Of a DNA stretch of 64,000 nt, positions 41,979 through 52,269 are shown one piece after another. The notes under the pieces are model-generated. The model was not told the DNA's origin. It searched no databases and worked only from the letters and a program-made list of their open reading frames with translations. This DNA is from Enterococcus sp. RIT-PI-f (GTDB taxonomy: Bacteria; Bacillota; Bacilli; Lactobacillales; Enterococcaceae), in contig NZ_LHOX01000004.1 in NCBI RefSeq assembly GCF_001297065.1, positions 1 through 64,000 on the forward strand, in the 5' to 3' direction. Made by a program: the position numbers and the translations under genes. Each line of letters opens with the position of its first letter. Position 1 is the first letter of the stretch.

Positions 41979-43430
41979 TTATTGTGCATCAATTGCGATA
42001 AATTTGACCGTCACATATTCCTCAGGGCCATATTTGCCATTCTCGCGCCCAAAACCTGAATGTTTGACACCGCCAAATGGTGCTGCCGGGTTGGAGATGG
42101 CGATATCATTGACACCTACCATGCCGTACTGCAATTTTTGTGCAGTCTTCGAGATCGTCTGTAAATTGGTGGAAAAGAAATAAGAAGCCAGACCAAAGAC
42201 AGTATCGTTTGCTGCATCGATCACTGCGTCAAGGTCGTTGAAAGCAATCAATGGGATGACTGGGCCAAATGTTTCTTCATAATAAATGTCCATGTCTGTG
42301 GTGATACCATCGATCACAGTAGGTTCAAAGAAATTTCCTTTGCCATAATCACCCTCTGTTAATTTGTGTCCGCCGTATAAAATGGTGGCGCCTTTATTGG
42401 TCGCATCAGCCAATTGATCGACGACTTTATCCACGCCAGATTGGTTGATCAATGGGCCCACAGTTGGATCATCCGTGCCTAGTCCAACTGTTACATCTTT
42501 CATTTTTTCAAGTAAACGTTCTGTGAAAGCTTCTTTGATTGATTCTTCCACAAAGATGCGATTAGGAGAGGTACAAACCTGTCCGTTATTTCTGAACTTA
42601 GCAGCAATCAATTTTTCAACTGCCAAGGAGAGATCGGCATCGTTGAACACAATAAAAGGGGCGTGACCACCTAGTTCCAATGATACTTTCTTCAAAGTAG
42701 GCGCTGCTTGTTCATAGAGTTTCATGCCAACTTCTGTTGAACCGGTAAAGGTGATTTTTTTGACGGTCTCATTTTCTGTCAATTCTTTGCCAATATCTGA
42801 GGAAGCGCCCAAAAGAATATTGACAACCCCATCAGGTAATCCAGCGCGTTGGAAAATATCGCCTAATGCTAAAGCCGATAGCGGTGTTTCTTTTGATGGT
42901 TTCATCACCAACGTACAACCAACGGCAATCGCCGGGGCAATCTTGCGGGCGATCATATTAGAAGGGAAGTTCCAAGGCGTAATGGCACCTACGACACCGA
43001 TCGCCTCCTTGCGCACCAACCAGTGGTTCGTCTCAGGCGCTGGAATCACTTCCCCATAGACGCGCTGTGCTTCAGCCGCATTCCATCGGAAGTTGTCGAC
43101 ATTTGATTGAATCTCAGCAGCAGCTTCTTTGACAGGTTTGCCTTGCTCTAAACTCATGATCAACGCCAGACGGTCACTTTCTTCAGCCATCAAATCAGCG
43201 ATGTTGTTCATATGGTCAGCGCGTTCTTTTGGCGATAAGCGAGACCATGTGGTAAAGGCCTTTGCTGCGGCATCGATCGCCTCTTTGGTTTCTTTGGTAC
43301 TGCCTTGACTGACTTTGACCAGTTCTTCGTTGGTTGCTGGATCCAACACAGCCACTGCTTCTTGACTGCCATCGACCCATTTGCCATCAATCAATAATTT
43401 TGTCGGTACTTCTGGTAATTGTCTATTCAT
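41979..43430 (-). CDS. gabD: NAD(P)-dependent aldehyde (succinate-semialdehyde type) dehydrogenase
   Basis: The 483-residue enzyme has the aldehyde dehydrogenase motifs: ITPWNFPSNMIARKIAPA, the catalytic Glu in LELGGHAPFIVF and the catalytic Cys in NNGQVCTSPNRIFV. Length and motifs best fit GabD-type succinate-semialdehyde dehydrogenases; without GABA genes nearby, the substrate is only likely. ATG 43430 follows AAAGGA. Confidence 0.85.
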   Translation of the reverse strand: MNRQLPEVPTKLLIDGKWVDGSQEAVAVLDPATNEELVKVSQGSTKETKEAIDAAAKAFTTWSRLSPKERADHMNNIADLMAEESDRLALIMSLEQGKPVKEAAAEIQSNVDNFRWNAAEAQRVYGEVIPAPETNHWLVRKEAIGVVGAITPWNFPSNMIARKIAPAIAVGCTLVMKPSKETPLSALALGDIFQRAGLPDGVVNILLGASSDIGKELTENETVKKITFTGSTEVGMKLYEQAAPTLKKVSLELGGHAPFIVFNDADLSLAVEKLIAAKFRNNGQVCTSPNRIFVEESIKEAFTERLLEKMKDVTVGLGTDDPTVGPLINQSGVDKVVDQLADATNKGATILYGGHKLTEGDYGKGNFFEPTVIDGITTDMDIYYEETFGPVIPLIAFNDLDAVIDAANDTVFGLASYFFSTNLQTISKTAQKLQYGMVGVNDIAISNPAAPFGGVKHSGFGRENGKYGPEEYVTVKFIAIDAQ

Positions 43431-43649
43431 ATTGGCACTTCCTTTCAATGTATCGTTCTATTCAAACCGTAGCATGGATCCGTCTATCTGACAATTCATA
43501 TGCAAGATGGCCTAGTCAAGTTTTTTTAAAGAAAGTCTTCCTTTGACTTACCTTTGTGCTGATTTATGTTAAAATAAAAAAATAAGAATGTTTGTTCGAT
43601 TTCACATCGAATCATCAAATGAGTCAACAGGTAAGGATGCGTAAATGAT

Positions 43650-44189
43650 ATGAAAGAATTACTGAAAACATTAGGATTTATCGCGATTTTCGCACTGTTT
43701 CTTTTTTTGTTGCGACAGTACGTGTTTACGCCTGTGATCGTGAAAGGCGATTCAATGGATCCCACGTTGCATGATGGGGAGCGGGTGATCGCCCTCAAAC
43801 AAACGGAGATCGAGCGTTTTGATATTATTACGTTTATTGCGCCGGATGACACAGGCAGAAATTACATCAAACGCGTCATTGGATTGCCGGGCGATCAAGT
43901 CGTTTATCAAAATGATACTTTATACATCAATGGAACCGCCTATGATGAACCTTATTTGGAAGCCTACAAAACGACGCTAGATGATGGATTTCCATTAACG
44001 GATGACTTTGATATGTCCTTATTCAATGAAACAGAAGTACCAGAAGGAAAACTGCTGGTCTTAGGCGATAATCGACGCATCTCGAAAGACAGTCGTCAGT
44101 TGGGATTGATCGATGAAACCGCCGTATTAGGGGACGTGGCTTTTGTCTTTTGGCCATTAGCTGATTTTGGGCGACTAGAAAATGATTAG
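43650..44189 (+). CDS. lepB: Type I signal peptidase
   Basis: The 179-residue protein has one N-terminal membrane helix (about 7-27), the catalytic Ser35 in GDSMDPTL and the catalytic Lys74 in NYIKRVIGLPGD, plus the C-terminal GDNRRISKDSRQ motif, where the usual Asn-Ser is Arg-Ile. It removes signal peptides outside the membrane. AAGGA lies 12 nt before the ATG. Confidence 0.92.
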   Translation: MKELLKTLGFIAIFALFLFLLRQYVFTPVIVKGDSMDPTLHDGERVIALKQTEIERFDIITFIAPDDTGRNYIKRVIGLPGDQVVYQNDTLYINGTAYDEPYLEAYKTTLDDGFPLTDDFDMSLFNETEVPEGKLLVLGDNRRISKDSRQLGLIDETAVLGDVAFVFWPLADFGRLEND

Positions 44190-44263
44190 CATACACAGAC
44201 TTTATTTAGTGGTAGTCAAACAACGCCACGCAATAGGGCAGTCTTGCAAGGAAGGAGCCAATT

Positions 44264-47200
44264 ATGAGTCTACGATTTATCATCGGCGACGGACGCAGTG
44301 ACCACGAACAGGGGATACAGACTGCGGCTGAAGAATGGCTGCGACAAGCGCAGCACGAAGTGTTTTTTTTGGTACCAAACTATAATAAATTTGAACGAGA
44401 AAGAGAAATATTGCAAGGACTAAAGGCAGGTCGTTCGGGGGATTTTGCTTCGATACGCGGACAAGTCTATAGTTTTCATCGGTTGGCGTGGTACTATTTG
44501 CAACAAACCGGTTTATTGTCACAGGGCACGCTTTCGGAGAACGGCGCCACGATGATCATGCGAAAACTACTGCTGGAAATGGCAGATGAATTGGTATTGT
44601 ATCGCGGAGAAATCAACAAGAGCGGTTTTATTCAACAATTGCTGGCTTTCTATCAGGAAATGCATACCAGCCAACTGGGTGTCGAGGATTTATTGGCAGG
44701 GGGCAGCATCATTGAAAGCAAGACAGATGCCAACCGCAAATTCACTGAATTAGTGGCGATTTTTCAACGATTTGAAGCAGAATTATTGGCGCGAGACCTT
44801 CAGGTCGATCAGCCAATCACCTTATTGACGCAGTATTTGACAGAGGATGAAGATGGCTTTTCCAGTCAAAGCACAACAACCGACAATGATCGCCTCAGCT
44901 TGAAAAGACCTGACTTATCAAACACGTTATTTGTAGTCAACGGTTTCTCAAGTTTTTCTACACAAGAACAGCTATTGCTCAATGTGTTGATGCAAAAAGG
45001 TCATGTGGTGATCGATCTATTGTTGGATCGGCCATACACCAACGAACTGCCATCGCCATTAGATTTATTTTATGAAGCAGGCCGCAGTTATTATCAGTTT
45101 TATCAGTACGCCAAAGAAAAGCGGTTCAAAGTATATCTTGATCAAAAATTGCCTCCAGTGACGAGCCAATCAGAACAACAAAGGGCTTATTTTGAATTAG
45201 AAACTTTTTGGCGAGAAACCCAATCGCAAGGGAAGTATCAGCAACAGACATCCCTCGCTCCGCATGTATCCTTATGGAAGTTGGGGAACCCGGAAGAAGA
45301 AGTGCGGCAGATTGCGGCTGAGATCCGCCGTTTGATGAGTGAAGCGACGGATCCAGCTGGTTTGCGCTATCGTGATATCCAGCTGCTGGTGGCAGAACCG
45401 GAGGTCTATCACCCATATATGCCCAAAATATTCAGCGAATATGAGATTCCTTTTTATATTGATGAAGAGCAAATGATGGCGCAACATCCGCTAGTGGAGT
45501 TCTTGCATGCTTTTTTTGCTTGCAGACAATATGGCTTTCGTTTGCGGGATGTCTTTCGGCTGTTGCGGACTGAATTGTATTTGCCTCGCGCTTTTCAGGA
45601 AGAAGCCGATTGGCTAGCCGCACGAGATCGCTTTCGGCAATTGACAGATATCACTGAAAATCAAGCATTGGCACATGATTTTCAAGGTGCCGTATGGACC
45701 AAAGCAGAAGATTGGACTTTAGCAGCCTACACGACCGACGAGCAAGAACAAACAGAAATCTCCGCGTTGACAGCAGCCACCAATGAGTTGCGCCGCGCTT
45801 TTCGTGCAGACATTGCAGAAACTTTACAAGCACTAACGGCCGTCCAAACCAATCAAGAAGCAGTGCAACTGGTGTATTTATTCTTGATCCAGTCAGGTGT
45901 CGAAGCACAACTGCGGCATTGGCGTGATCAAGCGATCGACCAAGGGAAATTAGACCAAGCCCGCAATCATGAACAAGCTTGGCAAGCCTTGATGGATCTT
46001 TTAGATGAATATATTGCTGTCTATGGCGAAGATGATTTTGACCTAGATGTATTTCAAGACATCGTCATGACTGGTCTAGAAGCAGTGACCTTTGGCAAAA
46101 TCCCAACAGCGATCGACCAGGTCAATATCAACCGTCATGACCTTGCCCGACCACGACAAGCGAAGATCACATTTGCTTTAGGCTTAAATGAAAGTGTGCT
46201 ACCTAGAAAAGTCGAGAATCGTACGTTACTGACCAATGAAGAGCGGCAACAATTTAATCAGCATTTTGCTGGCGCAAAATATTTGCGTGATACGATCATC
46301 GAAGGCAGCGTCAAGGAGCCCTATTTGTTTTATGGGATCCTGCTATCAGCAACGAATCATTTATATCTATCTTATGCATGCAACTTTGATACCCAGCAAA
46401 ATATCAAACCATCACCTTATCTAGAACGGATCACGCAGCGAACATCCAGTCGCTTTGTCGATCGTGGTTTCTTATCCTTGACGAGCCCGGCGGCCTATTA
46501 TGTTGGAACCTATCGCAGTTTGATTTATCAAATCAACAACTTGAGTCAGCAAGCTAGAAAAAATGACAGCCACTTGCCACCGGTTTGGCAAACGTTGAAG
46601 CAGCGATTATTGACTACTCAGTGGAGCGGATTGGCCCATAAAGTCTTTGAAAGCCAAACCCATCAAAATATTCCTGTGCCACTGTCACAAGAACAAGCCG
46701 CTGCATTGTACGGCCCGTCGATCTACAGCTCGATATCTCAGATGGAAACATTCTATCAATGTGAATACAAATATTTCGTCAGTTACGGTTTGCGCCTGAA
46801 GGAAAGAGATATCTACGGACTAAGTCCAGCCATGACAGGTGAGTTTTTCCACGATGCCTTAGACCGATTTGTCAAAGTGCTGATTACAGAAAATATCACG
46901 TTGACTCAGTTGACAGCTGAGCAAAAGACGCAGTTTGTTGAAGCTGTTTTACAACAAATATTTGGGGAAAGCCGTTATCGCTTACTGACGAGTTCAGCGC
47001 GCATGAACTTTATTCGATACCAACTGGGCAAAACAATTCAACGGGTGGCCTGGGCATTGATGCGCCAAGGTCAGAAAATGCACTTTTCACCTGAAAAGAC
47101 AGAAGTCTTGTTTGGTCAAATCGCTGGCTCAAATGGTATCAACGGCATCGAATTGCCACTAAGTTCTGGAGGGAAACTCCATGTACGCGGCAAAATCGAT

Positions 47201-47866
47201 CGCGTGGATACCGCCAAAAGTGAAGAAGAACAGTGGCTTTCTGTCGTTGATTACAAATCCAGCAGCCGTGAATTTGATTTGTCAGAAGCGTATTATGGCT
47301 TGGCGATGCAGTTGATCACGTATTTAGATGTCGCTTTGACAGATGCCGTCCAATTGGTTGGCTCGCCAGATGTGCATCCTGCTGGGGCTTATTATCTGCA
47401 CGTCCATGATCCCTTATTGGATGGCCAAGCGGCGGATGAAGAGGAACGATTGAAACGATTCAAGTATGATGGTTTATTCATTGATGAGCCAAAAGTCTTT
47501 CCTTTGCTGGATCAAGAGGTAGATACAAGCAAGAATTCATTGATCTTTCCGATTCGCAAAGACAAGAATGATGCCTACCAGAAAACCGCCCAAGCCAAAA
47601 ATAAGTTTTACACCGAAGAGGAATTGGATTTGCTGCGGGGGCATAATCGCAAAAACATGCAACAGAGTGCGGAGAAATTGCTCAGTGGCGATATCGCATT
47701 GAATCCTTCGTACAAAATCAAAGATAAGAAGCGGGCATGTGCCTTTTGTCCTTTCCGCAGTATTTGTGAATTTGATGTATTATTGAAAGAAAATGATTAT
47801 CATAGATTAGAAAATCTTTCAAAAGAAGAAATCATACAACGTTTAAGGGAGGAAGAACATGAGTAA
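44264..47866 (+). CDS. rexB: RexB (AddB-like) helicase-nuclease subunit
   Basis: The 1200-residue protein is the AddB/RexB subunit of the double-strand-break repair nuclease. The C-terminal nuclease has the VDYKSSSREF active-site motif, and the iron-sulfur cysteines are the first in YQCEYKYF and then CAFCPFRSIC. At the N-terminus, where B. subtilis AddB has an intact P-loop, this copy has GDGRSDHE, which cannot act as a Walker A; lactic acid bacteria RexB proteins are known to lack it. GGAGCC precedes ATG 44264. Overlaps rexA by 8 nt. Confidence 0.93.
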   Translation: MSLRFIIGDGRSDHEQGIQTAAEEWLRQAQHEVFFLVPNYNKFEREREILQGLKAGRSGDFASIRGQVYSFHRLAWYYLQQTGLLSQGTLSENGATMIMRKLLLEMADELVLYRGEINKSGFIQQLLAFYQEMHTSQLGVEDLLAGGSIIESKTDANRKFTELVAIFQRFEAELLARDLQVDQPITLLTQYLTEDEDGFSSQSTTTDNDRLSLKRPDLSNTLFVVNGFSSFSTQEQLLLNVLMQKGHVVIDLLLDRPYTNELPSPLDLFYEAGRSYYQFYQYAKEKRFKVYLDQKLPPVTSQSEQQRAYFELETFWRETQSQGKYQQQTSLAPHVSLWKLGNPEEEVRQIAAEIRRLMSEATDPAGLRYRDIQLLVAEPEVYHPYMPKIFSEYEIPFYIDEEQMMAQHPLVEFLHAFFACRQYGFRLRDVFRLLRTELYLPRAFQEEADWLAARDRFRQLTDITENQALAHDFQGAVWTKAEDWTLAAYTTDEQEQTEISALTAATNELRRAFRADIAETLQALTAVQTNQEAVQLVYLFLIQSGVEAQLRHWRDQAIDQGKLDQARNHEQAWQALMDLLDEYIAVYGEDDFDLDVFQDIVMTGLEAVTFGKIPTAIDQVNINRHDLARPRQAKITFALGLNESVLPRKVENRTLLTNEERQQFNQHFAGAKYLRDTIIEGSVKEPYLFYGILLSATNHLYLSYACNFDTQQNIKPSPYLERITQRTSSRFVDRGFLSLTSPAAYYVGTYRSLIYQINNLSQQARKNDSHLPPVWQTLKQRLLTTQWSGLAHKVFESQTHQNIPVPLSQEQAAALYGPSIYSSISQMETFYQCEYKYFVSYGLRLKERDIYGLSPAMTGEFFHDALDRFVKVLITENITLTQLTAEQKTQFVEAVLQQIFGESRYRLLTSSARMNFIRYQLGKTIQRVAWALMRQGQKMHFSPEKTEVLFGQIAGSNGINGIELPLSSGGKLHVRGKIDRVDTAKSEEEQWLSVVDYKSSSREFDLSEAYYGLAMQLITYLDVALTDAVQLVGSPDVHPAGAYYLHVHDPLLDGQAADEEERLKRFKYDGLFIDEPKVFPLLDQEVDTSKNSLIFPIRKDKNDAYQKTAQAKNKFYTEEELDLLRGHNRKNMQQSAEKLLSGDIALNPSYKIKDKKRACAFCPFRSICEFDVLLKENDYHRLENLSKEEIIQRLREEEHE

Positions 47867-50800
47867 GATCCCTTTAAAACCGCAAAATGAAACATTTACG
47901 GATACCCAATGGCAAGCGATTTTTGACCATGGGGATAACTTATTGGTGTCTGCGTCTGCTGGCTCTGGCAAAACCACTGTTTTGGTCCGTCGGGTAATCG
48001 AAAAATTGAAAGCCGGAACGACGGTGGACGCGTTGCTGATCGTGACTTTTACCGAAGCTGCCGCCAGAGAAATGAAGGAACGGATCGAACAAGCCTTGCA
48101 TGAAGCCATCAATCAAGAAAGTGATGAAGTTAGGAGACAGCATTTTGTTCGTCAATTGCAGTTGCTGCCAGCAGCCAATATCTCTACACTGCATGCTTTT
48201 TGTTTGACCGTGATCCGCCGTTTTTATTATTTGATCGATCTTGATCCGAATTTTCGGATGCTGACGGATGAAACAGAAACGCTATTGCTGAAAGAAGAGA
48301 TTTGGACCCAACTGCGGGATCAACAGTATGAAGCCAATGATGAAGCCTTTTTCCGCCTGACAGAAAACTTTGCCAGTGATCGTTCTGATGAAGGTGTCGG
48401 GGATTTGATCATGTCTTTATATGACTTTGCCCGCGCAAATCCAGATCCGATCCATTGGTTGAATCATTTGGCAGATCAATATACAGTCGAAGGCACATTT
48501 GCAGATCAACCGCTCTATCGATCCCATATCAAACCTATGCTGCAGGAAACCTTGCAGACGGCCCATTCTTTAGTCACGGCGGCCAAAGACCTAGCCGATT
48601 TCTCAGTAGAAATGGAAAAAGCCGCGCTTGTTTTGCAGCAGGATCTCACATTGGTGGAGCAGCTGCAAGGGTTGATCCAACAAGATCAGGTAGATGTTTT
48701 TTATGACAACATCCAAAAACCAAATTATGCACGTTATCCGGCGTACCGCAAAGCGGAGCAAAAAGAGTTGTCGCAAGAAATCAAACCATTGCGAGATGAG
48801 GCCAAAAAAATGGTCGAGCAGTTAAAAGCTTATTTTCCCTATCCGCCAGCTGAGATGATCGATTTATTAAGGCAATCAGCGCCGATCGTGGATAAAATGG
48901 CTGAAATGACTGCGGCTTTTATGGGCGCATTTCAAGACCGCAAATTGGCAACTGGACGTTTAGACTTTAATGATCTCGAGCATTTTACCTTGCAGATCTT
49001 GCGAGGGGATGGCGGGGGCAGTGAAGCGGCGGCCTATTATCGCGACCGCTTTGCTGAAGTATTAGTGGATGAATATCAAGATGTCAATCGCTTGCAGGAA
49101 GCCTTGCTCTACTGGGTGCGTCAAGTGGATAACAATCCAGGCAATATGTTTATGGTCGGAGATGTCAAACAATCCATCTATTCATTTCGTTTGGCAGATC
49201 CAACGCTCTTTATCGAAAAATATGTGGATTTTGAAACGGAAAATGGCGGTCGCAGGATCGTCTTAGCCGAAAACTTCCGGTCGCGTTCTGATGTGTTGGA
49301 TTTTACCAATTTGGTCTTTCAACAGCTGATGGATGAACGGGTTGGCCAAATCCCATATGATGATGCGGCTGCCTTAGTGACAGGTTTTCCCAATTTCCCT
49401 GAAAGCGATGCGTATCAGACAGAAATTTTGCTTTATGAGAAAGAGCAAGGCGAATCAGAACAAGTCATCGATGACAAAACAGAAGGTGAACTGCATATTA
49501 CCGCCTTAAAGATTCGGGCGTTGATCGATGAGCAGTTTATGATCTACGACAAAAAAACCAAAGAGAATCGGCCAATCACTTATCGGGATATCGTCTTGTT
49601 GACACCGACGCGCAAGAATAATCTCGTGATCTTGGATGTCTTCAAAAAATTCGGCTTGCCATTGGCTGTCAATGACGCCAAAAATTATTTCCAAGCAACG
49701 GAGATCCAAACAATCGTTTCACTGTTGCAGATCATTGACAATCCCTATCAAGATATTCCGTTGGTGGCTGTTTTGCGCTCGCCGATCGTCGGCTTGACGG
49801 AAGACCAATTGGCTGAGATCCGTATGGCGGATCGTGTGGGGGACTATTACGATGCCTTGCGAACCTATCACGAGGTGCATCAGCAAGAAACACACCAATT
49901 GTCTCAAACCGTCCATCAGTTTTTGACCGCTTTAGCCCATTGGCGAGAAGACGCACGCCGCAGCACGATCCCAGATTTATTGTGGCGGATCTATGAGGAA
50001 ACAGCTTATTTAGATTATGTGGTGGGGCTGCCAGCAGGACAACAGCGTTACGCCAACCTAGTGGCATTGATCCACCGCGCTGAAAAGTATGAAAAGAGCA
50101 GTTTCCGCGGCCTTTACCAATTTATCCGATTTGTCGAGAAGATGCAGGAAAAAAACAAGGATCTAGCAGAACCACTGGCCACCCCCGTAGAAAATGCAGT
50201 ACGGGTCATGACCGTCCATGCAAGTAAGGGCTTGGAATTTCCTGTTGTCTTCTTGTTGGACACTACAAAATTTTTCAACTATCAAGATTTTCAAAAGCGA
50301 TACATCTTCGAAGAAGGTTTAGGCGCTGGGATCCAATATATAGATGCGGCTGAAAATATCAAGTATGAAACGTTGCCGTTTCAAGCAATCAAGCAAGTCC
50401 GATTAAAAAAGGCGTTATCCGAAGAAATGCGGAAACTATATGTAGCCTTGACTAGAGCGGAACAAAAACTCTTTTTGGTAGGGTCCTACAAAAATCAGGA
50501 AGATGGCTTCAAAGCCTGGCAAGCAGGATTGACCCAAAAAGACCTCGTGCTTGATCCGGCATTGCGGCTGGTCGCGCGGGGAAACCTAATGGATTGGATT
50601 GGTCGAACCTTGATGCGTCACCCAGATATGGAAACAGTTTATTCTGAAGCGCTGGACCGTAAGCGAACGATCCAGCATCCAGCACATTTCTCGATCACCT
50701 GGTGGAACCAAGCGGCACTTGCTCAAGAAATAGCCCTTGAAGAAGTCTCAGAAGAGGCTGTGGTTGATGATCCAGCTTCTGTTGATATTGCCGATATGAC

Positions 50801-51539
50801 GCAACGCTTGAGCTATCAATACACATATCCCAAGGCAACAGATACCACCAGCTATCAATCTGTCTCAGAATTAAAACGGCTGTACAATGATCCAGATGAT
50901 CAACAAACGACGTTACTGGCCTGGCAAAGCACCACAGAAAAGACACAGCAACAGCACCGGTATGTTCAAGAGGCATTGGCAAAACCCAAATTCATGCAAG
51001 CTGTTGCATCAGACGCAGCTGCGATTGGCACTGCCACCCATACTGTACTGCAAATGCTGCCATTGGGTGAACAGCCCACTAGTGAATCGTTGACCGCACA
51101 TATCGATCGCTTGGTCGAAAAACGATTTTTTTCTGAAGAAATCGCCAAACAAATTGACCGCGACAGTATTTTATGGTTTTATCATACTGAGCTAGGAAAA
51201 AAAGTGGTTCAATTTTCAGATAGCGTCAAAAGAGAGCAACCCTTTTCGATGTTAAAAGAAGCGGATACGATATTTGAAGGATTTGACGAACCCGACGCAC
51301 AACTCTTGATCCACGGGATCATTGATGGGTATATCGAATTGCCAGACGAGATCATCTTATATGACTTTAAAACAGATGATACCTTTGGCAACGAAGAACG
51401 GATGATCAAAAAAATGAAAGATCGCTATTACGGCCAATTGAAACTCTATGGCCAAGCGCTTGAAAAAGCTTTAGATAAGCCGGTTCGCCATATGTACCTA
51501 GTCTTGCTGCACGCACAACAGGTGCTTGACTTTTCGTAA
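47859..51539 (+). CDS. rexA: RexA (AddA-like) helicase-nuclease subunit
   Basis: The 1226-residue UvrD-family helicase has Walker A SASAGSGKT (about 31-39), TFTEAAAREMKERI, VDEYQDVNRLQ (Walker B), GDVKQSIYSFR and ALTRAEQKLF, and a C-terminal nuclease with LYDFKTDD. With RexB it resects double-strand breaks to a regulatory Chi site for RecA loading. The start overlaps rexB; GGGAGG lies before it. Confidence 0.95.
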   Translation: MSKIPLKPQNETFTDTQWQAIFDHGDNLLVSASAGSGKTTVLVRRVIEKLKAGTTVDALLIVTFTEAAAREMKERIEQALHEAINQESDEVRRQHFVRQLQLLPAANISTLHAFCLTVIRRFYYLIDLDPNFRMLTDETETLLLKEEIWTQLRDQQYEANDEAFFRLTENFASDRSDEGVGDLIMSLYDFARANPDPIHWLNHLADQYTVEGTFADQPLYRSHIKPMLQETLQTAHSLVTAAKDLADFSVEMEKAALVLQQDLTLVEQLQGLIQQDQVDVFYDNIQKPNYARYPAYRKAEQKELSQEIKPLRDEAKKMVEQLKAYFPYPPAEMIDLLRQSAPIVDKMAEMTAAFMGAFQDRKLATGRLDFNDLEHFTLQILRGDGGGSEAAAYYRDRFAEVLVDEYQDVNRLQEALLYWVRQVDNNPGNMFMVGDVKQSIYSFRLADPTLFIEKYVDFETENGGRRIVLAENFRSRSDVLDFTNLVFQQLMDERVGQIPYDDAAALVTGFPNFPESDAYQTEILLYEKEQGESEQVIDDKTEGELHITALKIRALIDEQFMIYDKKTKENRPITYRDIVLLTPTRKNNLVILDVFKKFGLPLAVNDAKNYFQATEIQTIVSLLQIIDNPYQDIPLVAVLRSPIVGLTEDQLAEIRMADRVGDYYDALRTYHEVHQQETHQLSQTVHQFLTALAHWREDARRSTIPDLLWRIYEETAYLDYVVGLPAGQQRYANLVALIHRAEKYEKSSFRGLYQFIRFVEKMQEKNKDLAEPLATPVENAVRVMTVHASKGLEFPVVFLLDTTKFFNYQDFQKRYIFEEGLGAGIQYIDAAENIKYETLPFQAIKQVRLKKALSEEMRKLYVALTRAEQKLFLVGSYKNQEDGFKAWQAGLTQKDLVLDPALRLVARGNLMDWIGRTLMRHPDMETVYSEALDRKRTIQHPAHFSITWWNQAALAQEIALEEVSEEAVVDDPASVDIADMTQRLSYQYTYPKATDTTSYQSVSELKRLYNDPDDQQTTLLAWQSTTEKTQQQHRYVQEALAKPKFMQAVASDAAAIGTATHTVLQMLPLGEQPTSESLTAHIDRLVEKRFFSEEIAKQIDRDSILWFYHTELGKKVVQFSDSVKREQPFSMLKEADTIFEGFDEPDAQLLIHGIIDGYIELPDEIILYDFKTDDTFGNEERMIKKMKDRYYGQLKLYGQALEKALDKPVRHMYLVLLHAQQVLDFS

Positions 51540-51553
51540 TAGAAGCCGGGTTT

Positions 51554-51582
51554 CTTACAATTCGTAAGCAATATGCTATAAT
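51554..51582 (+). promoter_or_regulatory. Promoter with TTAC-N5-GTAA operator
   Basis: CTTACA (51554-51559) and TATAAT (51577-51582) are 17 bp apart. The palindrome CTTAC-AATTC-GTAAG (51554-51568) covers the -35. This is the operator form described for the DUF24 repressor CatR of B. subtilis, so the HxlR protein coded here may repress itself. Confidence 0.72.
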
Positions 51583-51603
51583 AGCCACAAGAGGTGATGG
51601 AGA

Positions 51604-51924
51604 ATGATAAAAGTAGAAACAGAGTACGCCCTTTGCCCTAAATTTGAGAAAGCATTTTCGATTTTGGGGAAAAAGTGGAATGGCTTGATCATTGATGTCC
51701 TTCTGGAAGATGGCAAACAAAGATTTGTTGATTTAGCCAATAAAATCCCTCAAGTTAGTGATCGTGTCTTGGTTGAACGATTGAAAGAATTAGAGCGGGA
51801 AGATATTGTCTGTAAAGAAAGCAATCTTTACTGCTTGACACCACGAGGGGTCGCATTAGAAAATAGTATGATGAGCGTGAAGCGATGGGCAGAAAATTGG
51901 GTCACAGAAGAAGAATGCAGTTGA
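51604..51924 (+). CDS. HxlR (DUF24) family transcriptional regulator
   Basis: The 106-residue winged-helix protein has the HxlR pattern: an N-terminal conserved cysteine (Cys11 in ALCPKFEKAFSILGKKW), RFVDLANKIPQVSDRVLVERLKELE and a C-terminal YCLTPRGVAL wing. In YodB, CatR and HypR the matching cysteine senses quinones or disulfide stress. The ATG follows GGTGATGGAGA. The TTGATT of the next promoter overlaps its stop codon. Confidence 0.88.
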   Translation: MIKVETEYALCPKFEKAFSILGKKWNGLIIDVLLEDGKQRFVDLANKIPQVSDRVLVERLKELEREDIVCKESNLYCLTPRGVALENSMMSVKRWAENWVTEEECS

Positions 51925-51949
51925 TTTATGTTTGGTTTTTAGGTAAACT
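51921..51949 (+). promoter_or_regulatory. Promoter of the pheST leader
   Basis: TTGATT (51921-51926) and TAAACT (51944-51949) are 17 bp apart. Transcription would start near 51956, at the 5' end of the T-box leader. Confidence 0.6.
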
Positions 51950-51955
51950 AGCATT

Positions 51956-52195
51956 AAATGAATAGTTGAAAAAGCGATGATAGAAGCTAGTAATTTGGCT
52001 GGATCAGTCAAGGGAGATATGCCATAGACTGCAAGCAGATCCTGTATCCACTAAATGAATTTCACTTCTGGAGCTTACTGATTCGTCAGTCGGCAGTATT
52101 CTTGTCGTTAAATGAAGTGAGTGCGCAGTATATTGCTGCGAATGAGGATGGTAACACGAAGACGTCGTTCCTTTTAGAGGACACGTCTTTTTTTG
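51956..52195 (+). promoter_or_regulatory. T-box leader of pheST (tRNA-Phe-sensing)
   Basis: The leader has a stem I region with the specifier codon TTC (52061-52063, followed by A), a stem III hairpin (CGCAG/CTGCG around 52124-52140), the T-box core AATGAGGATGGTAACACG (52141-52158) and a terminator (AAGACGT 52159-52165 with ACGTCTT 52183-52189 then T run). Uncharged tRNA-Phe would pair with the specifier and the T-box bulge GGTAAC and favour antitermination. The usual GGTGG core is changed to GGATGG. Confidence 0.87.
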
Positions 52196-52269
52196 TTGCC
52201 AAAAAACACAAGCACATGTCATGGATAAGAAACAGACCAGCACTATTTATATTTAGAAGGAGGAAACTT

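Noticed and set aside
52102-52269. N-terminal extension of PheS by 56 codons
   Set aside because: This stretch is the T-box and its terminator; AAGGAGGAA before ATG 52270 marks the true start and gives the usual PheS length.
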